In this document: positions 37,825-48,814 of the stretch, one piece after another
Layout of the letters: each line of letters begins with the position of its first letter
Position numbering within the stretch: position 1 is the first letter of the stretch
From: Sinorhizobium americanum
Lineage (GTDB): Bacteria; Pseudomonadota; Alphaproteobacteria; Rhizobiales; Rhizobiaceae
Reading direction: 5' to 3'
Assembly (NCBI RefSeq): GCF_001651855.1
Contig: NZ_LNQC01000045.1
Span: forward strand, 238,923-302,922
DNA length: 64,000 nt
Translations under genes and position numbers: made by a program
The notes under the pieces: model-generated
What the model saw: the letters and a program-made list of their open reading frames with translations, nothing else
What the model was told of the DNA's origin: nothing
Databases searched by the model: none

Positions 37825-38220
37825 TGGCTTCTCGACCGCCGAGCGCGTCCCGGACGCGCCTCAAAGTTTGAGTCCGCTTCTATTCGGCAATTATCCCGCA
37901 AGCAACGGTCCTGGTAAATGCTTTCCTTCGCATCTGGAACAAGGGGGCTAATCCGCATTGACAGGATGACTTATTAACCAAATTGTCGGAAAATTCTTAA
38001 TGTCGATGGGAGGGATCGGCACGCCGGTTGTCGGTGACGAGCCGTCAAGTTGCGCCTTCGCTTAATCCCATTGGAAGCGCGGGCAAGGATCAACGCAGAT
38101 GACAATGCACATGATGAAAGTGCTTCTGAGCCTCATCGCCGCGCTTTCGTTCGGCTCGCTCATGGTTCTGATGGCCGTTCTATAGGATCGCATGCGGGTC
38201 TGACCGCCGCGGCCGGGAGG
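37825..38220. other. Gap between divergent AraC gene and YbaK gene, mostly non-coding
   Basis: Apart from the candidate small gene at 38099-38185 I see no gene. The stretch 37945-38010 is less GC-rich (TTATTAACCAAATTGTCGG) and probably contains the promoter of the leftward AraC gene and that of the small gene. Confidence 0.3.
38099..38185 (+). CDS. Candidate 28-residue single-helix membrane protein
   Basis: ATG at 38099 with AAGGA 9 bp upstream opens a 28-codon frame ending TAG at 38185. The product starts MTMHMMK and continues with one hydrophobic helix (VLLSLIAALSFGSLMVLMAVL without charged residues). Length and composition fit a small inner-membrane protein. There is no homology evidence, so it is a candidate only. 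Confidence 0.35.
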   Translation: MTMHMMKVLLSLIAALSFGSLMVLMAVL

Positions 38221-38682
38221 TCAGGTCTTCGACACGTCGATCCATTCCGCGCCGGTCAGTTCCGCCATGCGCTGCGGGCTGATGTGGACTGCGGCGTTGA
38301 CTGCGCCGGCAGCGGGCACGACGACGTCGAAAGCCTTCAAGGATTCATCGCAATAGACCGTATGCGGCTTGACAAGCCCGAAGGGGCAGACGCCGCCAAC
38401 TGGATGGCCGGTCTCGCCTTCGACCTCGCCGAAGCCCAGCATGCGCGCTTTGGTACCGAAGCGGGCCTTGTATTTCCTGTTGTCGAGACGGGCGTCGCCA
38501 CGGGTGACGATCAGGATCACCTCGTCGCCGACGCGAAGCGCTAGCGTTTTTGCGATCTGTGCTGGCTCGACCCCATGTCCCTCGGCCGCAAGCGCCACCG
38601 TGGCGGTGCTCTGCGGGAGTTCGATGACGTCGATGTCGGGAGCGTGCTCGGAAAAGAACTCTTTGACGGAGGTCAGGCTCAT
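38221..38682 (-). CDS. YbaK/aminoacyl-tRNA deacylase domain protein
   Basis: Stand-alone editing-domain protein of 153 residues, of the YbaK/ProRS-associated family that hydrolyses mischarged aminoacyl-tRNA. Typical features are AAEGHGVEPAQIAKTLALRVGDEVILIVTRGDARLD with the conserved Lys in AKTL, and GHPVGGVCPFGL, the glycine-rich GxxPGG-like loop near the active site. The start MSLTSVKEFF at 38682 is family-like. The window does not show which tRNA it edits. It is monocistronic. Confidence 0.88.
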   Translation of the reverse strand: MSLTSVKEFFSEHAPDIDVIELPQSTATVALAAEGHGVEPAQIAKTLALRVGDEVILIVTRGDARLDNRKYKARFGTKARMLGFGEVEGETGHPVGGVCPFGLVKPHTVYCDESLKAFDVVVPAAGAVNAAVHISPQRMAELTGAEWIDVSKT

Positions 38683-38762
38683 CTCGAAAGGCCGGTGCTG
38701 CGATCTGGAAAAGGATATCCGCGGCGAATGCGGCCGACGGTCTCATGAGGAAGGGGAATGTT

Positions 38763-38951
38763 TCAGTCGTCGTTCGACGCGTCAAGATCTTCCGGACGCA
38801 AACCCTCCTGTTGCGGCGGCAGGTAGCCGTGGCTTGCGAACCAGTTTTCGAGAATCGTGGAGATCGCGTCTCGGCGCGTCAAAGCGGCCGGATGATCGCT
38901 CATATAGGATTGCAGTGCGGTTTCGATCTTTTCCGCATAGAACTCGGTCAT
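38763..38951 (-). CDS. Small hypothetical protein (62 aa)
   Basis: The ATG at 38951 is preceded by GGAG at 6 bp. The product begins MTEFYAEKIETALQSYMSDH and continues with LTRRDAISTILENWFASHGYLP, a helical, amphipathic small protein with no cysteine or membrane segment. It resembles short conserved hypothetical proteins of rhizobia, but I cannot name a domain. A longer frame upstream (to 39053) lacks a ribosome site. Confidence 0.55.
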   Translation of the reverse strand: MTEFYAEKIETALQSYMSDHPAALTRRDAISTILENWFASHGYLPPQQEGLRPEDLDASNDD

Positions 38952-39097
38952 CTTTCTCTCCGCTTCATCGAGTGGCGATCCGCGGCTCCTACGCGGATCT
39001 GCCGGACAAGGATCGCCGTGACGCTTATCGTTGCTGAATGATTTTGTCCTCAAACCGGTTCCGAGGGTAGGCGAATCCCGCGTCGGAAATCGCCATT

Positions 39098-39352
39098 TCA
39101 GGCCTGTTTGACGATCCGGATCAGCACCAGCAGGATGACCGCACCGATGGTCGAATGGAGGATTGCAGCGAGGGTGCCGGTGCCGAGCGTAATGCCGAGC
39201 GCCGGAAACAGATAACCGGCGATAAGCGCCCCGATGACGCCGATCACGATGTTGCCGATCAGGCCGAAGCCGAAGCCGCTGACGATCAGGCCGGCGAGCC
39301 AGCCGGCGACGGCGCCGACGATCAGAAATACCAGAATGCTTTCAATGCCCAT
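39098..39352 (-). CDS. GlsB/YeaQ/YmgE family (transglycosylase-associated) membrane protein
   Basis: Small integral membrane protein of 84 residues with three hydrophobic helices rich in glycine (LVFLIVGAVAGWLAGLIV, LIGNIVIGVIGALIAGYLF, TLAAILHSTIGAVILLVLIRIV). The GAVAGWLAG and GNIVIGVIGALIAGY motifs are diagnostic of the family. The ATG at 39352 has AAGGAAG 6 bp upstream; a much longer frame overlapping the rhaI 3' end is spurious. These proteins are usually linked to general or envelope stress; the exact role is unknown. Confidence 0.92.
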   Translation of the reverse strand: MGIESILVFLIVGAVAGWLAGLIVSGFGFGLIGNIVIGVIGALIAGYLFPALGITLGTGTLAAILHSTIGAVILLVLIRIVKQA

Positions 39353-39509
39353 CAATGCTTCCTTTCGGTTGTGGCTGCAGGAAACATAGCTCATCCCATG
39401 CGGGCAGATAGGGGCGATTGCGATCGGGGATGATTTTTCTGCGCAAAAGGGATGCCGGCCGGGGCCGGCGACCCTTCCCTGAGCCGCGGCCTGCACGCAG
39501 CCCGGATAA

Positions 39510-40802
39510 TCAGACGATACCGCCCCCCCCGCCGGCAACGGCAGGCCGTTCGGCCGCCACGCGGGCCCGATAGCCGCTTGCCCGGTAGGTCGCGACCGGC
39601 GCGATCGCACCGCCATTTTCGAGGCGGGCCATGGCCAGGATCGGCTCGACGTCGGTGCGGAAGGCAGCTTTCAGCGTCTCCGAGGCCATCAGAGCGTCGT
39701 TCTCCTGCTGGTAGCCGTCGAGTGCCCGGCGGTCGACGAGGAGAGCCTGGGCATAGGCACGGCCGACTTCCGTCGCACTCACCATCAGGCTCTCGATCGG
39801 ATCGGTCACGTTGTGGCTCTGGTCGAGCATATGCGCCGGATTGAAACCCTCCGCGGCGCGCGTCTCGGCGTCGACCAACTCGTTGAACACCAGGAAGAGC
39901 CGGTAGGGATCGATCGAGCCGGTGTCGAGATCGTCGTCGCCATATTTGGAATCGTTGAAATGGAAGCCGCCGAGCTTCTTGAACTGGATCAGCCGGGCGA
40001 CGATCATCTCGATATTGACGTTCGGGGCGTGATGGCCGAGATCGACGAGGCAGAAGGCCTTGGGCCCGAGTTCCTGAGCGATCATGTAGTTGGTGCCCCA
40101 GTCCTGCACCACCGTCGAATAGAAGGCCGGCTCGTACATCTTGTGCTCGGTGAAGACGCGCCAATCGTCCGGAAGCGCCGCATAGATCGCCTTCATCGAG
40201 TCGAGATAGCGCTCGAAAGCGCGGGTGAAGTTGCTCTGCCCCGGAAAGTTGGAGCCGTCGCCGATCCACACCGTCAGCGCCTTCGAGCCGAGCGCCTTGC
40301 CGATCTCGATGCATTCGAGATTGTGATCGACCGCCTGGCGGCGCGTCGCGGCATCGGTGTGGGTGAGCGAACCGAATTTGTAGGAATGCGCCTGACCCGC
40401 GGCGTCGGAGAAGGTGTTCGAGTTCATCGCATCGAAGCCGAGACCGAGGGAGGCTCCCTTTTCCTTCAGCGCCGCCAAGTCGGCCGCCTTGTCCCAGGGG
40501 ATGTGCAGCGACACGGTCGGCGTCGCCCGCGTCAGTCGCTGGATGACGCCGCAGTCCTCGAGCTTGTCGAAGATGTTGCGCGGCTCGCCCTGGCCGGGGA
40601 AGCGGGCAAAGCGGGTGCCGCCGGTGCCGACCCCCCAGGAGGGCACGGCGACGCCGTAGGCAGCGACCTTCCGCTTGATGGCGTCGATGTCGATGCTGCG
40701 GCGCGCAAAGCGCTCACCGAGGGTTTCGTAGTCGCGCGCGAGCGCTTCCTGCCGCTTGGCATTCTCGGCGTCGATCACGGACGTGCTGATCATGTTGGTC
40801 AT
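39510..40802 (-). CDS. rhaI: L-rhamnose isomerase
   Basis: Converts L-rhamnose to L-rhamnulose in the cytosol, 430 residues. It is of the Pseudomonas stutzeri/rhizobial type (sugar isomerase fold), with WGVGTGGTRFARFPGQGEPRN near the N-terminus, the catalytic-site segments TVWIGDGSNFPGQ and TEHKMYEPAFYSTVVQDWG, and metal-ligand regions VDLGHHAPNVNIE and GGFHFNDSKYGDDDLD. The ATG at 40802 follows GGAG by 6 bp. It starts 13 bp after rhaD in the same operon, matching the rhaDI order of rhizobia. RhaI acts after RhaU (mutarotase) and before RhaK. Confidence 0.95.
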   Translation of the reverse strand: MTNMISTSVIDAENAKRQEALARDYETLGERFARRSIDIDAIKRKVAAYGVAVPSWGVGTGGTRFARFPGQGEPRNIFDKLEDCGVIQRLTRATPTVSLHIPWDKAADLAALKEKGASLGLGFDAMNSNTFSDAAGQAHSYKFGSLTHTDAATRRQAVDHNLECIEIGKALGSKALTVWIGDGSNFPGQSNFTRAFERYLDSMKAIYAALPDDWRVFTEHKMYEPAFYSTVVQDWGTNYMIAQELGPKAFCLVDLGHHAPNVNIEMIVARLIQFKKLGGFHFNDSKYGDDDLDTGSIDPYRLFLVFNELVDAETRAAEGFNPAHMLDQSHNVTDPIESLMVSATEVGRAYAQALLVDRRALDGYQQENDALMASETLKAAFRTDVEPILAMARLENGGAIAPVATYRASGYRARVAAERPAVAGGGGGIV

Positions 40803-40815
40803 GGCGAGCTCCCGA

Positions 40816-42915
40816 TCAGCGCGTGAAGGACTGGGCGTTGCCCGCGTCGACATTGACGATGTTGCCGGTCGACTTCGCCGACATGTCGGAGGCGAGGAAG
40901 TAGATCGCCTCGGCAATGTCTTCCGGGAAGACGCTGAGCTTCAGCATCGAGCGATCGCGGTAATGCGCCTCCAGATCGTCGACGTCCATCTTGTAGGCCG
41001 CCGCACGTTGCTCCTTCCATTCGCCGGTCCAGATCTTGGAACCGCGCAGCACCGCATCGGGGTTGACGACGTTGACGCGGATCTGTGCCGACGCGCCCTC
41101 CAGCGCCAGGCACCGGGCAAGATGGATCTCGGCCGCCTTGGCCGTGCAATAGGCAGATGCGCCTGGCGAGGCGGCAAGCCCGTTCTTCGAGGCGACGAAG
41201 ACGACGTTGCCGCCGGCCTTCTGGGCGCGGAAGACCCGGAAGGCTTCGCGCGAGACCAGGAAATAGCCGGTCGCGAGGATGTCGATGTTCTTGTTCCAGA
41301 GCGCCAGCGTGGTGTCCTCGATCGCCGCCGACGAAGCGAGCCCCGCATTGGAAACGAGAATGTCGAGGCCGCCGAAGGCAAGGAGCGCATCGCCGAAGCC
41401 GGTCTCGACCGCCGCCTCGCTGGTCACGTTCATGGCGACGGAGCGGACGAAATCCTTGCCGTAGCGGGCGGCAAGCTCATTCTGGGCGGCTTCGAGCGCC
41501 GCCTCGTCGATATCGGCGAGGACGACGCAGGCGCCTTCCCGCATCAGCCGGTTGGCGGTCGCCTTGCCGATGCCGCCGGCGCCGCCGGTGACGAGCGCGA
41601 TGCGCCCGGCAAGGCTCTTCGGCTTCGGCATGCGCTGGAGCTTTGCCTCCTCGAGCAGCCAGTATTCGATGTCGAAGGCTTCCTGCTCGGGCAGGCCGAC
41701 ATAGGTCGACACGCCCGAGGCGCCGCGCATCACGTTGATCGCATTGACGTAGAATTCGCCGGAGATGCGCGCCGTCGCCTTGTCCTTGGCAAAGGTGATC
41801 ATGCCGACCCCGGGGACGAGATAGACGACGGCGTTCGGATCGCGCATCGCCGGGCTGTCCGAACGCTTGCACCGCTCGTAATAGGCGGCGTAGTCGGCAC
41901 GGTAGGCGGCGATTGCCTCGGGCAGACCGGCAAGCGTCTTTTCGACATCCGGCTGGGCGGGATCGAAATCGATCACCAGCGGCCGGATCTTGGTGCGCAG
42001 GAAATGGTCCGGGCAGCTCGTACCGAGTGCGGCGAGCGGCTCCAGATTGGTCGAGGTCACGAAGTCGAGCACCGCCTTGCTGTCGTCGAAATGGCCGACT
42101 TTCTTATCGTCAGTGCTGATCAGCCCGCGGATCACCGGCATCAGCCTCTTGGCGATGGCCGCGCGCTCGGCAGGGCCAAGCACCGGCCGCGCCTCTCCGC
42201 CGAAGGCGGGGGCGGTGTTTTCCGCCTCGAACCAGGCAATCGCCCGGTTGATGATCTCGATCGTCGTCTCGTAGGCTTCCTTCGCCGTGTCACCCCAGGT
42301 GAACAGGCCATGGCTTTCGAGCACGACGCCGCGGGCTTTCGGATGTTCGAGGCAGAATTTCTCGAGCCACAGGCCGAGTTCGTAGCCCGGCCGCTTCCAC
42401 GGCAGCCAACCGATCTCGTCGCCGAAAATCTTCCTGGTGAGTTCTTTGCTGTTCTTGGAGGCTGCGATGGCGATGATCGCGTCCGGATGCATGTGGTCGA
42501 CATGCGGCTTCGGCACATAGGCGTGCAGCGGCGTATCGATCGAGGCGGCGCGCGGATTGAGGTTGAAGGTGCAATGCGGCAGGTAGCCGACCATCTCGTC
42601 TTCAAAATCGACGCCGCGATAGATGCCCCTCAGCGCCCGCAGCTTGTCCATGTAGAGGGTGGCGAAGCCGTCCATCTTGATCGTGCCGACGTCGCCACCC
42701 GAGCCCTTCACCCAGAGGACCTCGATCGTCTCGCCGGTGAGCGGGTCCTTTTCCAGCACCTTGGCGGATGTGTTGCCGCCGCCGTAATTGGTGATGCGCT
42801 TGTCGGAACCGAGGAGATTGGAGCGGTAGAGCAGCCGCTCCGCTTCGCTCATCGCCGCCGCCTTGGCGTCGTCCCAGAGATTGGCTAGGCGTGCGCCCTG
42901 TTGCTTGTCGAGCAT
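40816..42915 (-). CDS. rhaD: Bifunctional rhamnulose-1-phosphate aldolase / short-chain dehydrogenase
   Basis: Fusion protein of 699 residues. The N-terminal half (to about residue 400) is a class II aldolase/adducin domain (NYGGGNTSAKVLE, KGSGGDVGTIK, HMHPDAIIAI with the zinc-binding His residues, VLESHGLFTWGD). The C-terminal part (about 430-699) is an SDR (VTGGAGGIG, SNAG, YCTAKAAE). It cleaves rhamnulose-1-phosphate to dihydroxyacetone phosphate and L-lactaldehyde; the dehydrogenase half is expected to oxidise lactaldehyde. GGGAGG precedes the ATG at 42915. It is the first gene of the leftward rha operon, divergent from rhaR with a 202-bp promoter region. Confidence 0.95.
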   Translation of the reverse strand: MLDKQQGARLANLWDDAKAAAMSEAERLLYRSNLLGSDKRITNYGGGNTSAKVLEKDPLTGETIEVLWVKGSGGDVGTIKMDGFATLYMDKLRALRGIYRGVDFEDEMVGYLPHCTFNLNPRAASIDTPLHAYVPKPHVDHMHPDAIIAIAASKNSKELTRKIFGDEIGWLPWKRPGYELGLWLEKFCLEHPKARGVVLESHGLFTWGDTAKEAYETTIEIINRAIAWFEAENTAPAFGGEARPVLGPAERAAIAKRLMPVIRGLISTDDKKVGHFDDSKAVLDFVTSTNLEPLAALGTSCPDHFLRTKIRPLVIDFDPAQPDVEKTLAGLPEAIAAYRADYAAYYERCKRSDSPAMRDPNAVVYLVPGVGMITFAKDKATARISGEFYVNAINVMRGASGVSTYVGLPEQEAFDIEYWLLEEAKLQRMPKPKSLAGRIALVTGGAGGIGKATANRLMREGACVVLADIDEAALEAAQNELAARYGKDFVRSVAMNVTSEAAVETGFGDALLAFGGLDILVSNAGLASSAAIEDTTLALWNKNIDILATGYFLVSREAFRVFRAQKAGGNVVFVASKNGLAASPGASAYCTAKAAEIHLARCLALEGASAQIRVNVVNPDAVLRGSKIWTGEWKEQRAAAYKMDVDDLEAHYRDRSMLKLSVFPEDIAEAIYFLASDMSAKSTGNIVNVDAGNAQSFTR

Positions 42916-43001
42916 CTCGAAATTCCTCCCGGTAAGCTAGCCGCCGGCACGAGGGGCCGCGACGATAAGATCGGCATCAGATCACACGCTCGATGCGCGG
43001 A

Positions 43002-43074
43002 TGTCAATCAAAAACGATCAAAAACGTTCATATTGCAGCGCACAATGAAAAAAGATGATTGAAACTGATTGACA
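43002..43074. promoter_or_regulatory. Symmetric operator-like repeats in the rhaD-rhaR divergent promoter
   Basis: TGTCAATCA (43002-43010) and TGATTGACA (43066-43074) are perfect inverted repeats 55 bp apart. Each has a related inner half-copy 10 bp away: ACGATCA at 43014-43020 on the left and TGATTGA at 43056-43062 on the right. ATCAAAAACG is directly repeated at 43007 and 43017. The layout fits two operators for the DeoR-type repressor, one per promoter, each with half-sites one helical turn apart. Confidence 0.65.
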
Positions 43075-43117
43075 ATGCGCGGGACTGATGGAAGCATGCA
43101 GGACATCGGAGGAGCGC

Positions 43118-43930
43118 ATGCACGAGAAAGAAAGACATAGGATCATCCTGTCGGCAGTGCAGGAAAAGCCGGTCGTGACCGTGCCCGAGCTCGTCGAATT
43201 GACTGGCAGTTCCGAGGCGACGATCCGCCGCGATGTCGCGGCGCTGCATGTGCAGAAGCGGCTACGCCGGGTGCGCGGCGGCGCCGAGGCGATCAACCCG
43301 CCACAATTCGTCGGCCTCGCCGGCCGGCCCTTCAGCGTCAACGAGGGCCTGCATGCGCGGGAGAAGCAGGCGATCGCCCGCGAAGCGGTGGCGCTCTGCC
43401 AGGACGGCGAGCCGATCATCATCAATGGCGGCACGACGACCTTTCAGATGGTGCATTTCCTCGCCAACCGCCGGATGCAGGTCTTCACCAATTCGTTCCC
43501 GATTGCCGAGCACCTGCTCAAGCACTCGAAAAACACGGTGATGCTTTCCGGGGGCACGATCTACCGCGAGCAGAACATCATCCTGAGCCCCTTCGACAAC
43601 GACGTGACGCGCAACTTCTATGCGCGCCGCATGTTCATGGGCGCGCAGGGGCTTGGGCCGCTCGGCCTGATGGAGGCCGATCCGCTGCTGATCCAGGCCG
43701 AACAGAAGCTGATCGACCAGGCCGACGAACTGGTCGTGCTCGCCGATTCTTCGAAATTTCACAAGCGTTCGAGCCTCATTCTCTGCGGCCTCAAGCGCAT
43801 CGCCACTGTGATCACCGATTCGGGCATCGAGGACAGGCATGCCTCGATGCTCGAAAGCGCCGGCGTCAACCTTGTCATCGCCAATGCAAGGCCGAAGGTC
43901 GACGCGGAAACTGCTTCGACATCCGCCTGA
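43118..43930 (+). CDS. rhaR: DeoR family regulator of rhamnose catabolism
   Basis: Repressor of 270 residues. The N-terminal DeoR helix-turn-helix (IILSAVQEKPVVTVPELVELTGSSEATIRRDVAAL) is diagnostic, and the C-terminal sugar-phosphate-sensing (isomerase-like) domain has GGTTTFQMVHFL, LSGGTIYREQN and ADSSKFHKRSS. GGAGG lies 7 bp before the ATG at 43118; an upstream ATG at 43088 has none. First gene of the rightward rha operon in the known rhaRSTPQUK order. It probably controls both divergent operons through the repeats at 43002-43074, with a rhamnose-derived phosphate as likely inducer. Confidence 0.9.
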   Translation: MHEKERHRIILSAVQEKPVVTVPELVELTGSSEATIRRDVAALHVQKRLRRVRGGAEAINPPQFVGLAGRPFSVNEGLHAREKQAIAREAVALCQDGEPIIINGGTTTFQMVHFLANRRMQVFTNSFPIAEHLLKHSKNTVMLSGGTIYREQNIILSPFDNDVTRNFYARRMFMGAQGLGPLGLMEADPLLIQAEQKLIDQADELVVLADSSKFHKRSSLILCGLKRIATVITDSGIEDRHASMLESAGVNLVIANARPKVDAETASTSA

Positions 43931-44055
43931 AGCGGATGGGGAGGGGGAATGGGAGGCGGCCTGACCGGGAAAGCCGGTAGCAAGACCGTCGGACAGAGTT
44001 GTCGGGTCGGATGATGCATCCACTCCGGATGCGGGACCCAAGGGAGGAGAAAGTG

Positions 44056-45045
44056 ATGAAAATACTCAAATCATTGATGGTGACGGCCGCCGTCGCGGCG
44101 GCGCTCATGGCGAACGCCGCCCATGCGGAGAACAAGAAGATCGCGCTCGTCGTCAAGGCGCTCGGCATCGGCTTCTTCGAGGCGGCCAACAAGGGCGCCC
44201 AGGAAGCGGCCAAGGAACTCGGCGACGTCGAGATCATCTATACGGGTCCGACCTCGACGACAGCCGAAGGTCAGATCGAGGTGATCAACTCGCTGATCGC
44301 CCAGAAGGTCGATGCGATCGCGGTTTCGGCCAACGACACCGACGCACTCGTGCCGGCGCTCAAGAAGGCTATGGACCGCGGCATCAAGGTTATTTCCTGG
44401 GATTCGGGCGTCGCCAAGGAAGGCCGGCTGATGCACCTCAATCCGTCGTCGAGCCCGCTGATCGGCAACATGATCATCAAGCTCGCCGCCGATAACCTGC
44501 CGGAAGGCGGCGACGTCGCCGTGCTATCGGCCTCCGCCACGGCCACCAACCAGAACACCTGGATTGCCGAGATGAAGAAGGTCCAGGGCAACTACAAGGG
44601 CATCAATGTCGTGGCCACCGTCTATGGCGACGACCTGGCCGACAAATCCTATCGCGAGACGCAGGGCCTCATCCAGTCCTATCCGAACCTGAAGGCGATC
44701 ATTGCCCCGACCTCAGTCGGCATCGTCGCCGCCGCTCAGGCCGTCACCGATGCAGGCAAGATCGGGCAGATCAACGTCACCGGCCTCGGACTTCCGTCCG
44801 AAATGGCCGGCCACGTGAAGTCCGGCGCCTCGAAGTCCTTCGCCATCTGGAACCCGATCGACCTCGGCTATTCGGCAACGATGATCGCCTATGACCTCAT
44901 CGGCGGTGCCGAAGCCAAGCCCGGCGCGGAACTGAAGATGGGTCGCATGGGCACGGTGAAGCTCGACGACAACAATGAAGGCGCCATGGCCGACCCGTTC
45001 GTCTATGATGCCAAGAACGTCGAAGAGTTTGCCAAGATCTTCTGA
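44056..45045 (+). CDS. rhaS: Rhamnose ABC transporter substrate-binding protein
   Basis: Periplasmic receptor of 329 residues, ribose-binding-like family. The signal peptide is MKILKSLMVTAAVAAALMANAAHA followed by ENKKIALVVK. Family features are GIGFFEAANKGAQEAAKELG, AISVNDTDALVPALKKAMDRGIKVISWDSG-like sequence, and VTGLGLPSEMAGHVKSG. AGGGAGGA precedes the ATG at 44056. It follows rhaR by 125 bp and is followed by two palindromic intergenic repeats before rhaT, which may set higher expression of the binding protein. It delivers rhamnose to RhaT-RhaP-RhaQ. Confidence 0.93.
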   Translation: MKILKSLMVTAAVAAALMANAAHAENKKIALVVKALGIGFFEAANKGAQEAAKELGDVEIIYTGPTSTTAEGQIEVINSLIAQKVDAIAVSANDTDALVPALKKAMDRGIKVISWDSGVAKEGRLMHLNPSSSPLIGNMIIKLAADNLPEGGDVAVLSASATATNQNTWIAEMKKVQGNYKGINVVATVYGDDLADKSYRETQGLIQSYPNLKAIIAPTSVGIVAAAQAVTDAGKIGQINVTGLGLPSEMAGHVKSGASKSFAIWNPIDLGYSATMIAYDLIGGAEAKPGAELKMGRMGTVKLDDNNEGAMADPFVYDAKNVEEFAKIF

Positions 45046-45067
45046 TCGGCGAGGGTGAGGGCGCACT

Positions 45068-45222
45068 TCCCCTCATCTGGCCTGCCGGCCACCTTCTCCC
45101 CGCAGGCGGGGAGAAGGAAACAAGTGGCGACGTCACGCCTCTTCATGGATGCCGGCGGAGAACGCGGGCTGTGACAGGTCCCCTCTCCCCGCGAGCGGGG
45201 AGAGGGCTAGGGTGAGGGGCAG
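45068..45222. repeat. Pair of rhizobial palindromic intergenic repeats between rhaS and rhaT
   Basis: CCTTCTCCCCGC (45092-45103) pairs with GCGGGGAGAAGG (45106-45117), and CCCTCTCCCCGC (45181-45192) pairs with GCGGGGAGAGGG (45195-45206). Flanking CCCCTCATC and GGTGAGGGG sequences extend the symmetry of the pair. Such GC-rich palindromes are common dispersed repeats in rhizobia and can attenuate transcription or protect upstream mRNA. Confidence 0.7.
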
Positions 45223-45254
45223 CCTTATCCTCGTTGTGCCTGAGCGACCGCCCA

Positions 45255-46819
<1,565 letters not shown>

Positions 46820-46823
<4 letters not shown>

Positions 46824-47800
46824 TCGCCAAGCTCCTCAAAAACCGCGAGATGCTGCTGGTTGGCGCAATCGCCGTGCTGCTCGCTTTGATCGCCTTGCGC
46901 TTTCCGGCTTTCGTTGGCCCGTCGAATCTCGCTCGCGTCTATAACGACACGTCGATCCTGATCATCCTGGGGCTTGGCCAGATGGCCGTGATCCTCACCC
47001 GATGCATCGATCTGTCGATGGCGGCGAACCTGGCGCTTTGCGGCATGGTTGCGGCCATGCTGAACGCCGCCTTTCCCGGCCTGCCGATCCCGCTCATCAT
47101 TCTTGCCGCCATGGCGCTCGGCGGTCTGCTCGGCATAGTCAATGGTGCGCTGGTCTGGAAGCTCGACATCCCGCCGATCGTCGTCACGCTCGGAACGCTG
47201 ACGATCTATCGCGGGCTGATCTTCCTGCTGACCGACGGCAAGTGGATCAATGCCCACGAGATGAGCGACGCCTTCAAGGCGCTGCCGCGGCTCGATCTCG
47301 CCGGCTTCCCGGTGCTTTCCTGGCTGTCGCTGCTGATGATCGCCGTGATGTTGCTGGTGATGAGCCGCACGCCGCTTGGCCGTGCCTTCTATGCCGTCGG
47401 CGGCAATCCGCATGCGGCGATCTATACGGGGATCGATGTCGGCCGCACCCGCTTCTTCGCCTATTGCCTGTCGGGCGCGCTTGCCGGCCTCTCCGGCTAT
47501 CTCTGGGTGTCGCGCTATGCGGTCGCCTATGTCGACATCGCCGCTGGCTTCGAGCTCGACATCATCGCGGCCTGCGTCATCGGCGGCATTTCGATCGCCG
47601 GCGGCATCGGCTCGGTGGCCGGCGCGGTGCTCGGGGCGCTCTTCCTCGGGGTCATCAAGAACGCGCTGCCGGTGATCAACATCTCGCCCTTCGCGCAGAT
47701 GGCGATCTCCGGAACGGTCATCATCATTGCCGTTGCCGTCAATGCCCGCGCCGAACGGCGCAAGGGCCGGGTCATTCTCAAGAAAGCGGAGGCGGTCTGA
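46820..47800 (+). CDS. rhaP: Rhamnose ABC transporter permease
   Basis: Inner-membrane permease of 326 residues, RbsC/BPD_transp_2 family. It has eight or more hydrophobic helices, with the family signatures AVILTRCIDLSMAANLALCGMVAAM, PPIVVTLGTLTIYRGLIFLLT and ELDIIAACVIGGISIAGGIGSVAGAVLGALFLG. It starts in the ATGA overlap with rhaT and ends in a TGATG overlap with rhaQ, so the three are translationally coupled. It pairs with RhaQ to form the heterodimeric channel. Confidence 0.94.
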
Positions 47801-48804
47801 TGGCTGACGCTCAACTCTCTCCCCGCAACATCCCGGATCGCCTCGAAACGGGCGGCGCACGCCTGATCAAGAGCTGGGAGGCGCTGCTCATCGTCGTGGC
47901 GACGGTAATCTTCCTCGGTAATTCCTTCGCGTCGCCCTATTTCCTCGACCCGTGGAATCTGTCCGACGCCACTTTCAACTTCACCGAAAAGGCGATGATC
48001 GCCTTTGCCATGGCGCTGGTGATCATCTCGGGCGAGATCGACCTCTCGGTCGCCTCGATCATCGCGCTCGCCTCGACGGCCATGGGCTATGCGGTGCAGC
48101 TCGGCGTCGACACGCCGGCGCTCGTCGCAATCGGTCTTTCCGTCGGCCTCGCCTGCGGCGCCATCAACGGCTTGCTGATCACCGGGCTCGGCCTGCCGTC
48201 GATCGTCGTGACGATCGGCACGATGAGCCTGTTTCGCGGCCTGTCCTTCATCATTCTCGGGGACCAGGCCTTCACCGGCTATCCGGAAAGCTTCGCTTGG
48301 TTCGGCCAGGGCTATGTCTGGTGGGTCTTCTCCTTCGAGTTCACCCTCTTCGTGCTGCTCGCCATCGCCTACGGCGTGCTGCTGCACAAGACGAATTTCG
48401 GCCGCGCCGTCTATGCCATCGGCAACAACCAGACGGCGGCGCTCTTCTCGGGCGTGCGGGTGGCGCGCGTGAAGTTCACGCTGTTCCTGCTGACAGGCAT
48501 GATGGCCGGGCTCGCCTCGATCTGCCTCACCTCTCGCCTCGGCTCGACGCGCCCCTCGATCGCGCTCGGCTGGGAGCTCGAGGTCGTGACCATGGTCGTG
48601 CTCGGCGGCGTCAACATTCTCGGCGGCTCGGGCACCATACCGGGCGTCGTTCTGGCGGCGCTGATCATGGGCATGGTCACCTTCGGCTTCGGCCTGTTGA
48701 ACGTACCGGGCATCGTCATGTCGATCTTCATCGGCCTGCTGCTGATTTCGGTGATCGCCCTGCCGATCCTGTGGCGGCGCGCCCGCCGCCGTCTCGCGCA
48801 TTGA
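47800..48804 (+). CDS. rhaQ: Rhamnose ABC transporter permease
   Basis: Second permease, 334 residues, of the same family: [49 protein letters not shown] and [33 protein letters not shown]. It begins at the ATG within the rhaP stop codon. A long in-frame extension upstream runs antisense-like through rhaP and is not real. Rhizobial rha loci encode two distinct permeases (RhaP and RhaQ), both present here. Confidence 0.94.
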   Translation: MADAQLSPRNIPDRLETGGARLIKSWEALLIVVATVIFLGNSFASPYFLDPWNLSDATFNFTEKAMIAFAMALVIISGEIDLSVASIIALASTAMGYAVQLGVDTPALVAIGLSVGLACGAINGLLITGLGLPSIVVTIGTMSLFRGLSFIILGDQAFTGYPESFAWFGQGYVWWVFSFEFTLFVLLAIAYGVLLHKTNFGRAVYAIGNNQTAALFSGVRVARVKFTLFLLTGMMAGLASICLTSRLGSTRPSIALGWELEVVTMVVLGGVNILGGSGTIPGVVLAALIMGMVTFGFGLLNVPGIVMSIFIGLLLISVIALPILWRRARRRLAH

Positions 48805-48814
48805 GGTTTCTCCC

